From NCBI RefSeq assembly GCF_000010525.1, contig NC_009937.1:1803501-1867500 (forward strand): DNA of 64,000 nucleotides, in the 5' to 3' direction. The notes below the pieces were generated by a model. It did not search any database. It worked only from the letters and a program-made list of their open reading frames with translations, and was not told the DNA's origin. This stretch comes from Azorhizobium caulinodans ORS 571 (GTDB taxonomy: Bacteria; Pseudomonadota; Alphaproteobacteria; Rhizobiales; Xanthobacteraceae). Made by a program: the position numbers and the translations under genes. Shown here in pieces: positions 1 through 7,914 of this stretch (position 1 is its first letter; every line of letters begins with the position of its first letter).

Positions 1-154
1 CCCATACCGGTGGGGCAGGCCCTGCGCCGCCCCCACATCACCTGCGGCCATCCGGCCTTGCGGGGGCCATCTTTGCGCCACCTTTGCACGGCCTTTGCCG
101 GCCCGGCGTTTCTGCTATTGTCCGCGCCGAATTCGACCTGGGTCCGCATCACGC

Positions 155-1885
155 ATGGCTATCACCGCACCGGCGTCCACGACGCGCCGGCCTTTGGCAT
201 TGGAATTGGCGCATCGGCTGTCCCGCGGCTTTGATGCCGCCGCCGGCAGCCATGTGCGCGCCTGCGCGCTGCTTCTCATCGTGACCCTCGTGGCCTTCCT
301 GCCCGGCCTTGGTTCCATCTCGCCCATCGACCGGGACGAGGCCCGCTTTGCCCAGGCCAGCAAGCAGATGCTGGAGAGCGGCAATTACGTGGACATCCGC
401 TTCAAGGAGGATGTCCGCTACAAGAAGCCGGTCGGCATCCACTGGCTGCAGGTGGCCAGCGTCTCCGTCGGCGAGGCCCTCGTCGGCCCCTCGGCCCGCA
501 CCACCATCGCCTTCTACCGCATCCCCTCGCTGCTCGGCGCCATCGGCGCGGTGCTGCTCACCTACTGGACGGCGCTCGCTTTCGTCGGCCGGCGCGGCGC
601 GCTGCTCGCCGGGCTCATGATGGCGAGCTGCGTGCTGCTCGGCATCGAGGCGCGCCTTGCCAAGACCGATGCGGTGCTCCTCTTCACCGTGCTCGCCTCC
701 ATGGGCGTATTGGCTCGCTCATGGATGGCGGCCCCCGACGTGAAGCGCCTGTCGTTCGGCCTGTCCGCGATCTTCTGGACCGGCCTTGCCGGCGGCATCC
801 TCATCAAGGGGCCGATGGCGCCGCTCTTCGTGGGCCTGCCCATCGTCGTGCTCGCCATCATGGAGCGCTCGGGCCGGATCTTCACCCGTTTGCGGCCGCT
901 GCCCGGCATCCTGTGGTGCCTGCTGCTGGTGCTGCCGTGGTTCGTGGCCATCTATTACGTCACCAACGGCCAGTTCTATAAGCTCGCCGTGGGCGTCGAC
1001 ATGCTCGGCAAGGTGACTGAAGGGCAGGAAGGCCACTGGGCCCCGCCCGGCACCTATCTTCTGGCCATCTGGGGCACCTTCTGGCCGTCCATCGTGCTGG
1101 CGGTGATGGCGCTGCCCTTTGCGTGGCGGATGCGCCGCGAGCGGGCGGTGCGCTTCCTGCTGGCCTGGATCGTGCCGACCTGGATCGTGTTCGAGATCAC
1201 AGCCACCAAGCTGCCGCACTATGTGCTGCCGCTCTATCCGGCCCTCGCCATCCTGACGGCCCTTGCCTTCGAGCGCGGCAACCTCTCGGCCGGGCGGCGC
1301 CTCGCGCCGCTCGTATGGCTGTGGCCGGTCATGGGCACCCTGCTGGTGGGCGCGCTGGTGTTCGGCTTTGTCATGCTCGGGCAGGGGCTGGCTCTGCTCG
1401 CCTGGCCCTTCATGGCGCTGGCCCTCGTTCTGCTGGTCTTCGCCGCCCGCGTTCTGCCGGAGGCGGGTCCGCAGCCGGCCTTCCTCATCGCGGTCGCCGG
1501 TGCGCTGGCACTCTACATCGGCGTCTTCCAGGGGCTGATGCCGCAACTGCGCGGCGTGTGGATCTCCGAGCGCCTCGCCGCCATCGCCCGCGACAGCGGG
1601 TGTCCGGCGGACCGTATCGCTACCGTGCCCTATCAGGAGCCGAGCCTCGCCTTCCTCGCCGGCACCAATATCCGCTTCACCGGACCGGATGGCGCGGCCG
1701 ACCTGATGAAGGAAGGCGGCTGCGCGCTCGCCTTCATCGGCAAGCCCATGCTGCCCTTCTTCGAGGCACGGTCGAAGGCCATTGGCGTCGAACCGAAGCT
1801 GCTCGAGCGGGTCGACGGCTTTGCCTATAACGGCGGGCGGATGCAGGAGATTTCCGTCTTCCGGGCACCGGAGCGCACCCCGTGA
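155..1885 (+). CDS. ArnT-like glycosyltransferase family 83 membrane protein
   Basis: Integral membrane glycosyltransferase that probably moves a sugar from a polyprenyl-phosphate carrier to lipid A or another envelope acceptor on the periplasmic side. After the first membrane segment (about 36-55) the motif DRDEARFA (59-66) matches the catalytic first-loop acidic pair of the ArnT/PMT superfamily, and YKKPVGIHW follows as in ArnT relatives. About ten further hydrophobic segments fill the middle, with a soluble C-terminal tail, and 576 residues is usual for the family. The ATG at 155 is preferred; an in-frame ATG at 95 adds a Cys/Arg-rich leader with no family resemblance. The stop overlaps the start of the PAP2 gene, so the two are translationally coupled. 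The sugar and the acceptor cannot be read from sequence. Confidence 0.85.
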   Translation: MAITAPASTTRRPLALELAHRLSRGFDAAAGSHVRACALLLIVTLVAFLPGLGSISPIDRDEARFAQASKQMLESGNYVDIRFKEDVRYKKPVGIHWLQVASVSVGEALVGPSARTTIAFYRIPSLLGAIGAVLLTYWTALAFVGRRGALLAGLMMASCVLLGIEARLAKTDAVLLFTVLASMGVLARSWMAAPDVKRLSFGLSAIFWTGLAGGILIKGPMAPLFVGLPIVVLAIMERSGRIFTRLRPLPGILWCLLLVLPWFVAIYYVTNGQFYKLAVGVDMLGKVTEGQEGHWAPPGTYLLAIWGTFWPSIVLAVMALPFAWRMRRERAVRFLLAWIVPTWIVFEITATKLPHYVLPLYPALAILTALAFERGNLSAGRRLAPLVWLWPVMGTLLVGALVFGFVMLGQGLALLAWPFMALALVLLVFAARVLPEAGPQPAFLIAVAGALALYIGVFQGLMPQLRGVWISERLAAIARDSGCPADRIATVPYQEPSLAFLAGTNIRFTGPDGAADLMKEGGCALAFIGKPMLPFFEARSKAIGVEPKLLERVDGFAYNGGRMQEISVFRAPERTP

Positions 1886-2769
1886 GCGAGACGGCCGCGA
1901 CGCCCCCGCAGCCTTCGCTCTGGCAGGAGGAGGTGCGCGCGACGCTCCACGGCGTCGGCGCCGCATGGCAGATGCTGCGCACCCGCAAGGTGCGCACGCC
2001 GCTGCCCCGCGTGCCCATGGACCAGACGGTGGAACTGCTCTGCCTGTTCCTGCTGGCCTGCGGCGTCGTCGCGGGGACATTGGTTCTCGTCGACCCACTG
2101 GTGCTCGGCCTGCGCGCCCGCCTGCCTCTGGAACTCGTGCGCGTGTTCGAGCGCGTCACGGACCTCGGCCTCGGCTCGGTGGTGCTCATTCCGCTCGGCG
2201 TCGCCTTCTTGTTCCTGCTCGCCACCCTGCGCCGGTTCGATCCGCTCTACCGGCGGGTTGCGGCGGCGGTGGTGGCCCGGCTCGGCTTCCTCATCCTGAG
2301 CGTCACCGGCGTCTCGCTTTTCGTGCTGGTGGTGAAATATGCCCTTGGCCGGGCGCGGCCGAGCCTCGCCATGACGCTGCCGGGCCCGCACCCGCACCTC
2401 ACCTTCGAGTTCTTCCGTCTGAAGGCCAGCTACGCCAGCTTCCCCTCCGGCCATTCCGCGGTGGTCTTCTCCTTCGCGGTGGCGCTGGCCCTGCTGTTCC
2501 CGAAGGCCCGCTGGTGGCTGATCGGGCTCGCGGTTCTGGTTGCAACCTCCCGCGTGGTGCTGGGCTCGCACTATCCCAGCGACGTGCTCGCCAGCGCGGC
2601 GCTCTCCACTGCCTTCGTCTTCTTCATGGCCAAGGTGTTCGCGGCCCGCCGCCTCGTCTTCGCCGTGGCGGCCGACGGCACCATCCGCCCGAAGCCCGGC
2701 CCGTCCATGCGGCGCCTGCTCGCCTTGTTTTCTCCCGCCCACCGTACCAACGGTTCGAAAGAGGCCTGA
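1882..2769 (+). CDS. PAP2-family membrane phosphatase
   Basis: Type 2 phosphatidic-acid phosphatase family, 295 residues, GTG start overlapping the preceding stop. All three catalytic motifs are present: K152 to R159-P160 (KYALGRARP), PSGH at 188-191, and SR at 223-224 with H230 and D234 (SRVVLGSHYPSD). There are about six membrane segments. Relatives dephosphorylate undecaprenyl pyrophosphate or lipid A (LpxE, LpxT and BacA-like functions) at the periplasmic face. Its position between an ArnT-like transferase and a polyprenyl-phosphate glycosyltransferase suggests lipid A dephosphorylation or carrier recycling linked to sugar transfer; the exact substrate is an inference. Confidence 0.87.
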   Translation: MSETAATPPQPSLWQEEVRATLHGVGAAWQMLRTRKVRTPLPRVPMDQTVELLCLFLLACGVVAGTLVLVDPLVLGLRARLPLELVRVFERVTDLGLGSVVLIPLGVAFLFLLATLRRFDPLYRRVAAAVVARLGFLILSVTGVSLFVLVVKYALGRARPSLAMTLPGPHPHLTFEFFRLKASYASFPSGHSAVVFSFAVALALLFPKARWWLIGLAVLVATSRVVLGSHYPSDVLASAALSTAFVFFMAKVFAARRLVFAVAADGTIRPKPGPSMRRLLALFSPAHRTNGSKEA

Positions 2770-2772
2770 TCC

Positions 2773-3510
2773 GTGACCTCCACCCTCGCCGGCGATGCCG
2801 GCACGCCGCGCCTGTCCGTCGTCATCGCCGTCAAGAACGAGGCGGGCAATGTCACGCCGCTGATCGAGGAGATCGACGCGGCGTTCAAGGAGCCGTTCGA
2901 GTTGATCTTCGTAAACGACGGCTCCACCGACACCACGCCGCAGGAGCTGGCAGCGGCCGCGCGCACGCGCCCCTACATGCGGGTCATCACCCACGCCAAT
3001 TCCTGTGGAAAGTCGGCGGGCATGGATACCGGCGCGCGCCGCGCGCGGGGCGACATCCTCATCATGCTGGACGGCGACGGCCAGAACAATCCGACCTATC
3101 TGCCCCAGATGGTCCGGGTGCTGGACGAGGGCGGACCGCGCGTCGGCATGGTCCAGGGCGAGCGGCAGGGACGCAAGGATACGGCCTTCAAGCGCTTCCA
3201 GTCCCGCACCGCCAACCGCGTGCGCCGCGCCTTGCTGAACGACGACACCCGCGATACGGGATGCGGCCTGAAGGTGGTGCGCCGTCACATCTATGTCGCG
3301 CTGCCCATGTTCGACGGGCTCCACCGTTTCACGCCCGCGCTGGTGAAGCGCGAGGGATATGAGATCCGCACGCTGCCGGTGGTGGATCGGGCCCGGTGGC
3401 ACGGTGTGTCCAACTACGGCTTCTGGAACCGTCTCTGGGTCGGCATCGCCGATCTTCTGGGTGTCTGGTGGCTGATCCGACGGCGGCGGGTGCCGCAGGT
3501 CGTGGAGTGA
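2773..3510 (+). CDS. Family 2 glycosyltransferase, polyprenyl-phosphate sugar synthase type
   Basis: Cytoplasmic GT-A glycosyltransferase of the dolichol-phosphate-mannose synthase/ArnC type, 245 residues, GTG start three bases after the PAP2 stop. The nucleotide-sugar motif VNDGSTD (47-53) and the metal-binding LDGDGQN (99-105) are intact. There is no multi-span C-terminal anchor, only a hydrophobic stretch near the end (GIADLLGVWWL). The family transfers a sugar from a nucleotide sugar to a polyprenyl phosphate, the donor that ArnT-like enzymes use, so this gene and the ArnT-like gene form a logical two-step pathway. Rhizobium RgtE, which makes a polyprenyl-phosphate galacturonate donor, belongs to the same family; identity of the sugar here is unknown. 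Confidence 0.87.
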   Translation: MTSTLAGDAGTPRLSVVIAVKNEAGNVTPLIEEIDAAFKEPFELIFVNDGSTDTTPQELAAAARTRPYMRVITHANSCGKSAGMDTGARRARGDILIMLDGDGQNNPTYLPQMVRVLDEGGPRVGMVQGERQGRKDTAFKRFQSRTANRVRRALLNDDTRDTGCGLKVVRRHIYVALPMFDGLHRFTPALVKREGYEIRTLPVVDRARWHGVSNYGFWNRLWVGIADLLGVWWLIRRRRVPQVVE

Positions 3511-3517
3511 GAGCGAG

Positions 3518-3853
3518 ATGCTGCTGGTCCAGCTGGTGCAGTCGGTCGGCGACTATCTGCACGACGTGTTCGTGACCCAATTCGACGGTTGGGTGGTCCT
3601 CGGTTTCGTGGCGCAGGTGATGTTCACCGGCCGCTTCGTGGTGCAGTGGATCGCCAGCGAGCGGGCCGGCCGCTCGGTGCTCCCCTTCGCCTTCTGGACC
3701 TTCTCCCTCGGTGGCGGGACGCTGCTGCTGATCTACGCCATCTACCGGCGCGACCCGGTCTTCATCGCCGGCCAGGCGCTCTCCACCTTCATCTACATCC
3801 GCAACCTGCAGTTCGCGATCCGCGAGCGGCGCGCCAACCGCGCGACCACCTGA
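3518..3853 (+). CDS. Lipid-A-disaccharide synthase N-terminal-like (LAB_N) membrane protein
   Basis: Small membrane protein of 111 residues with three to four membrane segments. It carries the LAB_N signature: FVVQWIASE, then VLPFAFWTFSLGGGTLLLIY and AIYRRDPVFIAGQ. LAB_N occurs as a free-standing protein next to polyprenyl-phosphate glycosyltransferases, and also fused to some LpxB proteins. It lies seven bases after the glycosyltransferase and ends the operon. Its biochemical role is not established; being an auxiliary subunit or flippase-like partner for the lipid-linked sugar is an inference. Confidence 0.83.
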   Translation: MLLVQLVQSVGDYLHDVFVTQFDGWVVLGFVAQVMFTGRFVVQWIASERAGRSVLPFAFWTFSLGGGTLLLIYAIYRRDPVFIAGQALSTFIYIRNLQFAIRERRANRATT

Positions 3854-3864
3854 TACGGAGCGCG

Positions 3865-3893
3865 GCCGCCGCCCGGCCGGACCGGACGGCGGC
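3865..3893. terminator. Hairpin between convergent genes
   Basis: GCCGCCG (3865-3871) pairs with CGGCGGC (3887-3893), with further CCGG pairing inside. It lies between the LAB_N stop and the metC stop, so it could end transcription from either side. There is no clear U tract. Confidence 0.4.
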
Positions 3894-3901
3894 GCAAGGC
3901 A

Positions 3902-5083
3902 TCACGCGGCGGCGGCCATCTTCTCCAGCGCCTGCTCGAGATCAGCGATGATGTCCGCCGGCTCTTCGAGGCCGATGTGGAGCCGCACGGCCGGGCCTTC
4001 CGCCTGCCACCTGGTGGCGGTGCGGTAGCTGGAGCAGTCGAAGGGGATGGCGAGGCATTCGAAGCCGCCCCAGGAATAGCCCATGCCGAACAGCTTCAGG
4101 CTGTCGAAAAAAGTGGCCACCGCCGCCTCGGGCACCGGCTTCAGGATCAGGCTGAACAGGCCGCAGGCGCCGGTGAAATCCCGCTTCCAGACCGCATGGC
4201 CAGGGTGGCTCTCCAGCGCCGGATGCAGGACCCGCGAGACATAAGGCGAAGCTTCCAGCCAGCGCGCCACCTCAAGGCCCGATGCCTGATGCCGGGCGAG
4301 GCGGACGGCGAGCGTGCGCAGGCCGCGCAGGCCGAGCGCCGCATCGTCCGGACTGATGCAGATGCCCATGTCGCCATGGGTGGCGATGAGGCCCTTCCAC
4401 GCATCGCCCTTGGCCGAGACGGTGCCGAGGTTGAGGTCCGCATGGCCGCCCAGATATTTGGTGCCGGCCTGGATCGAGAGGTCGATGCCGAAGGCGTGCG
4501 GCTTGAAGAAGAGCGGCGTCGCCCAGGTGTTGTCGATGAGGGTGGTGATGCCGCGGGCCTTCGCCACCGCCACGATGGCCGGGATGTCCTGCATCTCGAA
4601 GCTCTGGGAGCCGGGGGATTCCAGGAAGATGGCGCGGGTGTTCGGGCGGATGAGGTCGGCGATGCCGGCGCCCACGAGCGGATCGTAATGGGTGGTCTCC
4701 ACCCCCATGCGCTTCAGCACGCGGGTACAGAACTGGCGGGTGGGATTGTAGGCCGTGTCCACCATCAGCAGATGGTCGCCGGCACCCACCACCGAGAGCA
4801 GGGCGACGGAGATGGCAGACAGGCCCGACGGCGTGAGCACGGTGCCGTCGCCGCCTTCGAGGGCCGTCACGGCATTCTGAAGCGCCTCGGAGGTCGGGTT
4901 GCCGCGCCGGCCGTAGCTGTAGCGGCCGGTATGGCCGACGAGATCCTTGTAGGTCGGCGAGAGCACGGTGGAGCCACGCACCACGGGCGGATTGACGAAG
5001 CCGTCAAAGCGGAAGGGGTCGAGCCCCAGATGGACCACACGGGTCTCGGGCGCGAGGGCGTCGTCATCGCCGGCATGACTCAT
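3902..5083 (-). CDS. metC: Cystathionine beta-lyase
   Basis: PLP enzyme of the Cys/Met metabolism family that cleaves cystathionine to homocysteine, pyruvate and ammonia in methionine synthesis; 393 residues from the chosen start. YGRRGNPT (57-64) is the phosphate/PLP-binding loop of the adjacent subunit, DNTWATP gives D184 that contacts the pyridine nitrogen, and K209 in GTKYLGGHAD is the Schiff-base lysine. The ATG at 5083 is preferred because GGGAG lies eight bases upstream; upstream in-frame starts at 5098 and 5134 lack this. It is divergent from aapJ across a region with a perfect inverted repeat. Sister families (cystathionine gamma-lyase, O-acetylhomoserine sulfhydrylase) are possible but the DNTWATP-type sequence fits MetC best. 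Confidence 0.88.
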   Translation of the reverse strand: MSHAGDDDALAPETRVVHLGLDPFRFDGFVNPPVVRGSTVLSPTYKDLVGHTGRYSYGRRGNPTSEALQNAVTALEGGDGTVLTPSGLSAISVALLSVVGAGDHLLMVDTAYNPTRQFCTRVLKRMGVETTHYDPLVGAGIADLIRPNTRAIFLESPGSQSFEMQDIPAIVAVAKARGITTLIDNTWATPLFFKPHAFGIDLSIQAGTKYLGGHADLNLGTVSAKGDAWKGLIATHGDMGICISPDDAALGLRGLRTLAVRLARHQASGLEVARWLEASPYVSRVLHPALESHPGHAVWKRDFTGACGLFSLILKPVPEAAVATFFDSLKLFGMGYSWGGFECLAIPFDCSSYRTATRWQAEGPAVRLHIGLEEPADIIADLEQALEKMAAAA

Positions 5084-5171
5084 GAAAAATTCTCCCATTT
5101 GCCTATAACGGCACCGTGCGCAATGTCGCGCCACCTATTGACCAAGACGGTGCGAGTGTTTGAGATGGGGT

Positions 5172-5202
5172 GAATAGACGCCGGGGAAACGGGCGTCTAT
5201 TC
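5172..5202. repeat. Perfect 11-bp inverted repeat in the metC-aapJ divergent region
   Basis: GAATAGACGCC (5172-5182) and GGCGTCTATTC (5192-5202) are exact reverse complements separated by nine bases. It sits about 90 bases before metC and 70 bases before aapJ. It could be an operator or a 5'-leader hairpin; it has no U tract after it. Confidence 0.6.
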
Positions 5203-5275
5203 CGTCCTGGCGGGGCGGGGACCGAGTTGGCCAACATAATCCCCATCAGGGGGGCCATCAGAGAAGGGACCATCC

Positions 5276-6286
5276 GTGAAACGCATCCTCATCGCCGTGG
5301 CAGGTGTTCTTGCCCTGACCGCGGGCGCAGCTAAAGCCGGCACCCTCGATGACGTGAAGGCCCGCGGCGCGCTCAACTGCGGCGTCAGCCAGGGCCTTCC
5401 GGGCTTCTCCAGCCCCGACGACAAGGGCAATTGGAAGGGCCTGGACGTTGATTTCTGCCGCGCCGTCGCGGCCGCCATCTTCAATGATCCCAACAAGGTC
5501 CGCTTCACGCCCCTCTCGGCGAAGGACCGCTTCACCGCGCTCCAGTCCGGCGCCATCGACCTGCTGTCGCGCAACACCACCTGGACCATGTCCCGCGATA
5601 CCACGCTCGGCTTCAACTTTGCCGGCGTGATGTATTATGACGGCCAGGGCTTCATCGTCCGCAAGTCGCTGAACATCAAGTCGGCGAAGGAACTCAACGG
5701 CGCGTCCATCTGCGTGCAGGCCGGCACCACCACCGAGCTCAACCTCGGCGACTTCTTCCGTGCCAACAACATGAAGTATGAAGTCATCACCTTCTCGACC
5801 GAAGACGAGACCGTGAAGGCTTATGAATCCGGCCGCTGCGACAGCTTCACCTCCGACCAGTCGCAGATCTATGCCATCAAGCTCAAGCTCACGAATGCGG
5901 CGGACCATGTGGTTCTGCCGGAGCTGATCTCCAAGGAGCCGCTCGGCCCGCTCGTGCGCCACGGCGACGACCAGTGGTTCGATCTGGTGAAGTGGACCTA
6001 TTACGCGCTGCTGAACTCCGAGGAGCTCGGCGTCTCGCAGAAGACCCTCGACCAGTCGATGACCTCCACCAATCCGGAGATCAAGCGCCTCCTCGGCACC
6101 GACGGCAAGTTCGGCGAGGGCATCGGCCTCACCAACGACTGGGTGGTCCGCATCATCAAGGCCGTGGGCAATTACGGCGAGATCTTCGACCGCAACGTCG
6201 GCACCGGCTCGCCGCTCGGCATCGACCGCGGCGAGAACAAGCTCTGGAACAAGGGCGGCCTCCAGTACGGCATGCCCATCCGCTGA
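5276..6286 (+). CDS. aapJ: General L-amino acid ABC transporter, periplasmic binding protein
   Basis: Solute-binding protein of the broad-specificity rhizobial Aap system, 336 residues, GTG start. A Sec signal peptide (MKRILIAVAGVLALTAGAAKA) is followed by TLDDVKARGALNCGV, the standard start of mature AapJ. The internal block LSRNTTWTMSRDTTLGF and the cysteine pair in GASICVQ and GRCDSF are typical of this polar-amino-acid binding family (SBP_bac_3). It is the first gene of aapJQMP. A stem-loop directly after the stop and a 326-base gap to aapQ suggest the binding-protein message is stabilised and made in excess of the membrane subunits. Confidence 0.95.
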   Translation: MKRILIAVAGVLALTAGAAKAGTLDDVKARGALNCGVSQGLPGFSSPDDKGNWKGLDVDFCRAVAAAIFNDPNKVRFTPLSAKDRFTALQSGAIDLLSRNTTWTMSRDTTLGFNFAGVMYYDGQGFIVRKSLNIKSAKELNGASICVQAGTTTELNLGDFFRANNMKYEVITFSTEDETVKAYESGRCDSFTSDQSQIYAIKLKLTNAADHVVLPELISKEPLGPLVRHGDDQWFDLVKWTYYALLNSEELGVSQKTLDQSMTSTNPEIKRLLGTDGKFGEGIGLTNDWVVRIIKAVGNYGEIFDRNVGTGSPLGIDRGENKLWNKGGLQYGMPIR

Positions 6287-6296
6287 CGCGCACGCT

Positions 6297-6319
6297 GTGC
6301 CCGGCGACAGGCCGGGCAC
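6297..6319 (+). repeat. Intra-operon stem-loop after aapJ
   Basis: GTGCCCGGC (6297-6305) pairs perfectly with GCCGGGCAC (6311-6319) around a GACAG loop, eleven bases after the aapJ stop. There is no U tract, so full termination is unlikely. Such hairpins after binding-protein genes commonly protect upstream mRNA or attenuate downstream expression. Confidence 0.65.
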
Positions 6320-6612
6320 CGCCCTTATGCCAGAGCCGGCGTGACGGGGAGGGAGGGCCTCGTCCATCGCGGCGGCACTTCCAGCCGGACAGCCCGCCGG
6401 CACCGGCCATTCCGGCCGGCCGGGCGCGATCCGCGCAGCTTCTTCTTTGACATCACCGGATCCGTGCACCCGCACGGGAGGTCCAAAGGGCCATCAGAGC
6501 CCAGGACCCACGAGCCCGCCCCCGGGAGGCCTGCCTCCGCGGGAGAGGGTTTGCAATCCAAAGACGGTCACGTGCCGAAGGCGCGGTCCGATCCACTTAT
6601 TCGAGGGGTAAC
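6320..6612 (+). other. aapJ-aapQ intercistronic spacer
   Basis: Non-coding stretch with further GC-rich dyads, for example GGAGGC/GCCTCC around 6530, and a GAGGGG ribosome-binding site (6602-6607) ahead of the aapQ ATG. No convincing ORF or promoter is seen. Confidence 0.5.
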
Positions 6613-7902
6613 ATGACAGACGCTAGCCTGCGTGGGGGGGAGCCCACCCGTCGCTGGTCGTGGACCGATCCCAAGGTCCGATCCCTGGTTCTGCAGGTGC
6701 TGCTCGGCCTGTTCCTGATCTGGATGGCCTGGTCGATCATCGCCAATGCGCAAGCCAACCTTGCCCGCCAGGGCATCGCTTCCGGATTCGGCTTCCTCGA
6801 CAATTCCGCCGGCTTCGGCATCACGCAGACGCTGATCCCCTATGGGGAAAGCGACAGCTACGGCCGCGCCTTCCTGGTGGGCCTGCTCAACACGCTGCTG
6901 GTGGCTGTCCTCGGAATCATCCTCTCCACGATCATCGGCTTCCTGATGGGCGTGGCGCGTCTGTCCAACAACGTCGTCATCAAGGGGCTCTCCACCGCTT
7001 ATGTGGAGATCACCCGCAACCTGCCCCCGCTGTTCCAGATCATGTTCTGGTACATCGCCGTGCTCGCTGCCCTGCCGGGGCCGCGCCAGAGCATCGGCTT
7101 CGGCCTCCAGCCGCTGCTGAACGTGCTCGGTGACGGCCTGAACGCGGTGGGCCTTGCCTCCGTGGGGACCAGCCTCAAGGCGCTCGCCGGCGGCGTGAGC
7201 GCGCCCGGCGTGTTCCTCAACAACCGCGGCCTCGTCATCCCGCGCGCCATCTTCGGCGAGGGGGCGCAGTTCGTGTTCTGGGCCTTCGTGGTCGCGCTCG
7301 TGCTGGTGTTCGTGCTCGGCCGCTGGGCCAAGCGCCGTCGCGAGGCGACGGGGCAGCAGTTCCCGGTCTTCTGGACCTCGCTTGCGCTTCTCATCGGCCT
7401 GCCGTTCCTCACCGGCGCGGCGCTGGGCTTTCCGGTGACGTTCGAGAAGCCCGAGCTGCGCGGCTTCAACTTCGCCGGCGGCGTTCGCGTCATTCCCGAA
7501 CTCGTCTCGCTGCTCCTGGCCCTGTCCATCTACACCGCCGGCTTCATCGCCGAGACGGTGCGCAGCGGCATCCTCGCGGTGTCGAAGGGGCAGACAGAAG
7601 CGGCCCACTCGCTGGGCCTCAAGGGCGGGCTGACCATGCGCCTCGTGGTCATTCCGCAGGCCATGCGCGTCATCATCCCCCAGCTGACCAGCCAGTATCT
7701 GAACCTGACCAAGAACTCGACGCTGGGCGTCGCGGTGGGCTACCCGGACCTCTTCTCCGTGTTCGCCGGCACCACGCTGAACCAGACCGGCCAGGCCATC
7801 GAAATCATTGCCATCACCATGGCCGTCTATCTGACGATCTCGGTGGTCACGACGCTGATCATGGACTGGTACAACCGGCGCGTTGCGCTGATTGAACGCT
7901 GA
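6613..7902 (+). CDS. aapQ: General L-amino acid ABC transporter permease AapQ
   Basis: Inner-membrane subunit of the Aap importer, 429 residues. It has an N-terminal span, a long insertion between early spans that is typical of AapQ, and the C-terminal binding-protein-dependent transport domain. The EAA loop that contacts the ATPase reads QTEAAHSLGLKGG, followed by RLVVIPQAMRVIIP. A GAGGGG ribosome-binding site precedes the ATG. It pairs with AapM to form the heterodimeric channel, and is followed 12 bases later by aapM. Confidence 0.94.
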   Translation: MTDASLRGGEPTRRWSWTDPKVRSLVLQVLLGLFLIWMAWSIIANAQANLARQGIASGFGFLDNSAGFGITQTLIPYGESDSYGRAFLVGLLNTLLVAVLGIILSTIIGFLMGVARLSNNVVIKGLSTAYVEITRNLPPLFQIMFWYIAVLAALPGPRQSIGFGLQPLLNVLGDGLNAVGLASVGTSLKALAGGVSAPGVFLNNRGLVIPRAIFGEGAQFVFWAFVVALVLVFVLGRWAKRRREATGQQFPVFWTSLALLIGLPFLTGAALGFPVTFEKPELRGFNFAGGVRVIPELVSLLLALSIYTAGFIAETVRSGILAVSKGQTEAAHSLGLKGGLTMRLVVIPQAMRVIIPQLTSQYLNLTKNSTLGVAVGYPDLFSVFAGTTLNQTGQAIEIIAITMAVYLTISVVTTLIMDWYNRRVALIER

Positions 7903-7914
7903 GGAGCCACGGTC

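Noticed and set aside
5084-5275. SAM-type riboswitch upstream of metC
   Set aside because: I could not find the conserved core of SAM-II or SAM-V; the long dyad alone does not support it.
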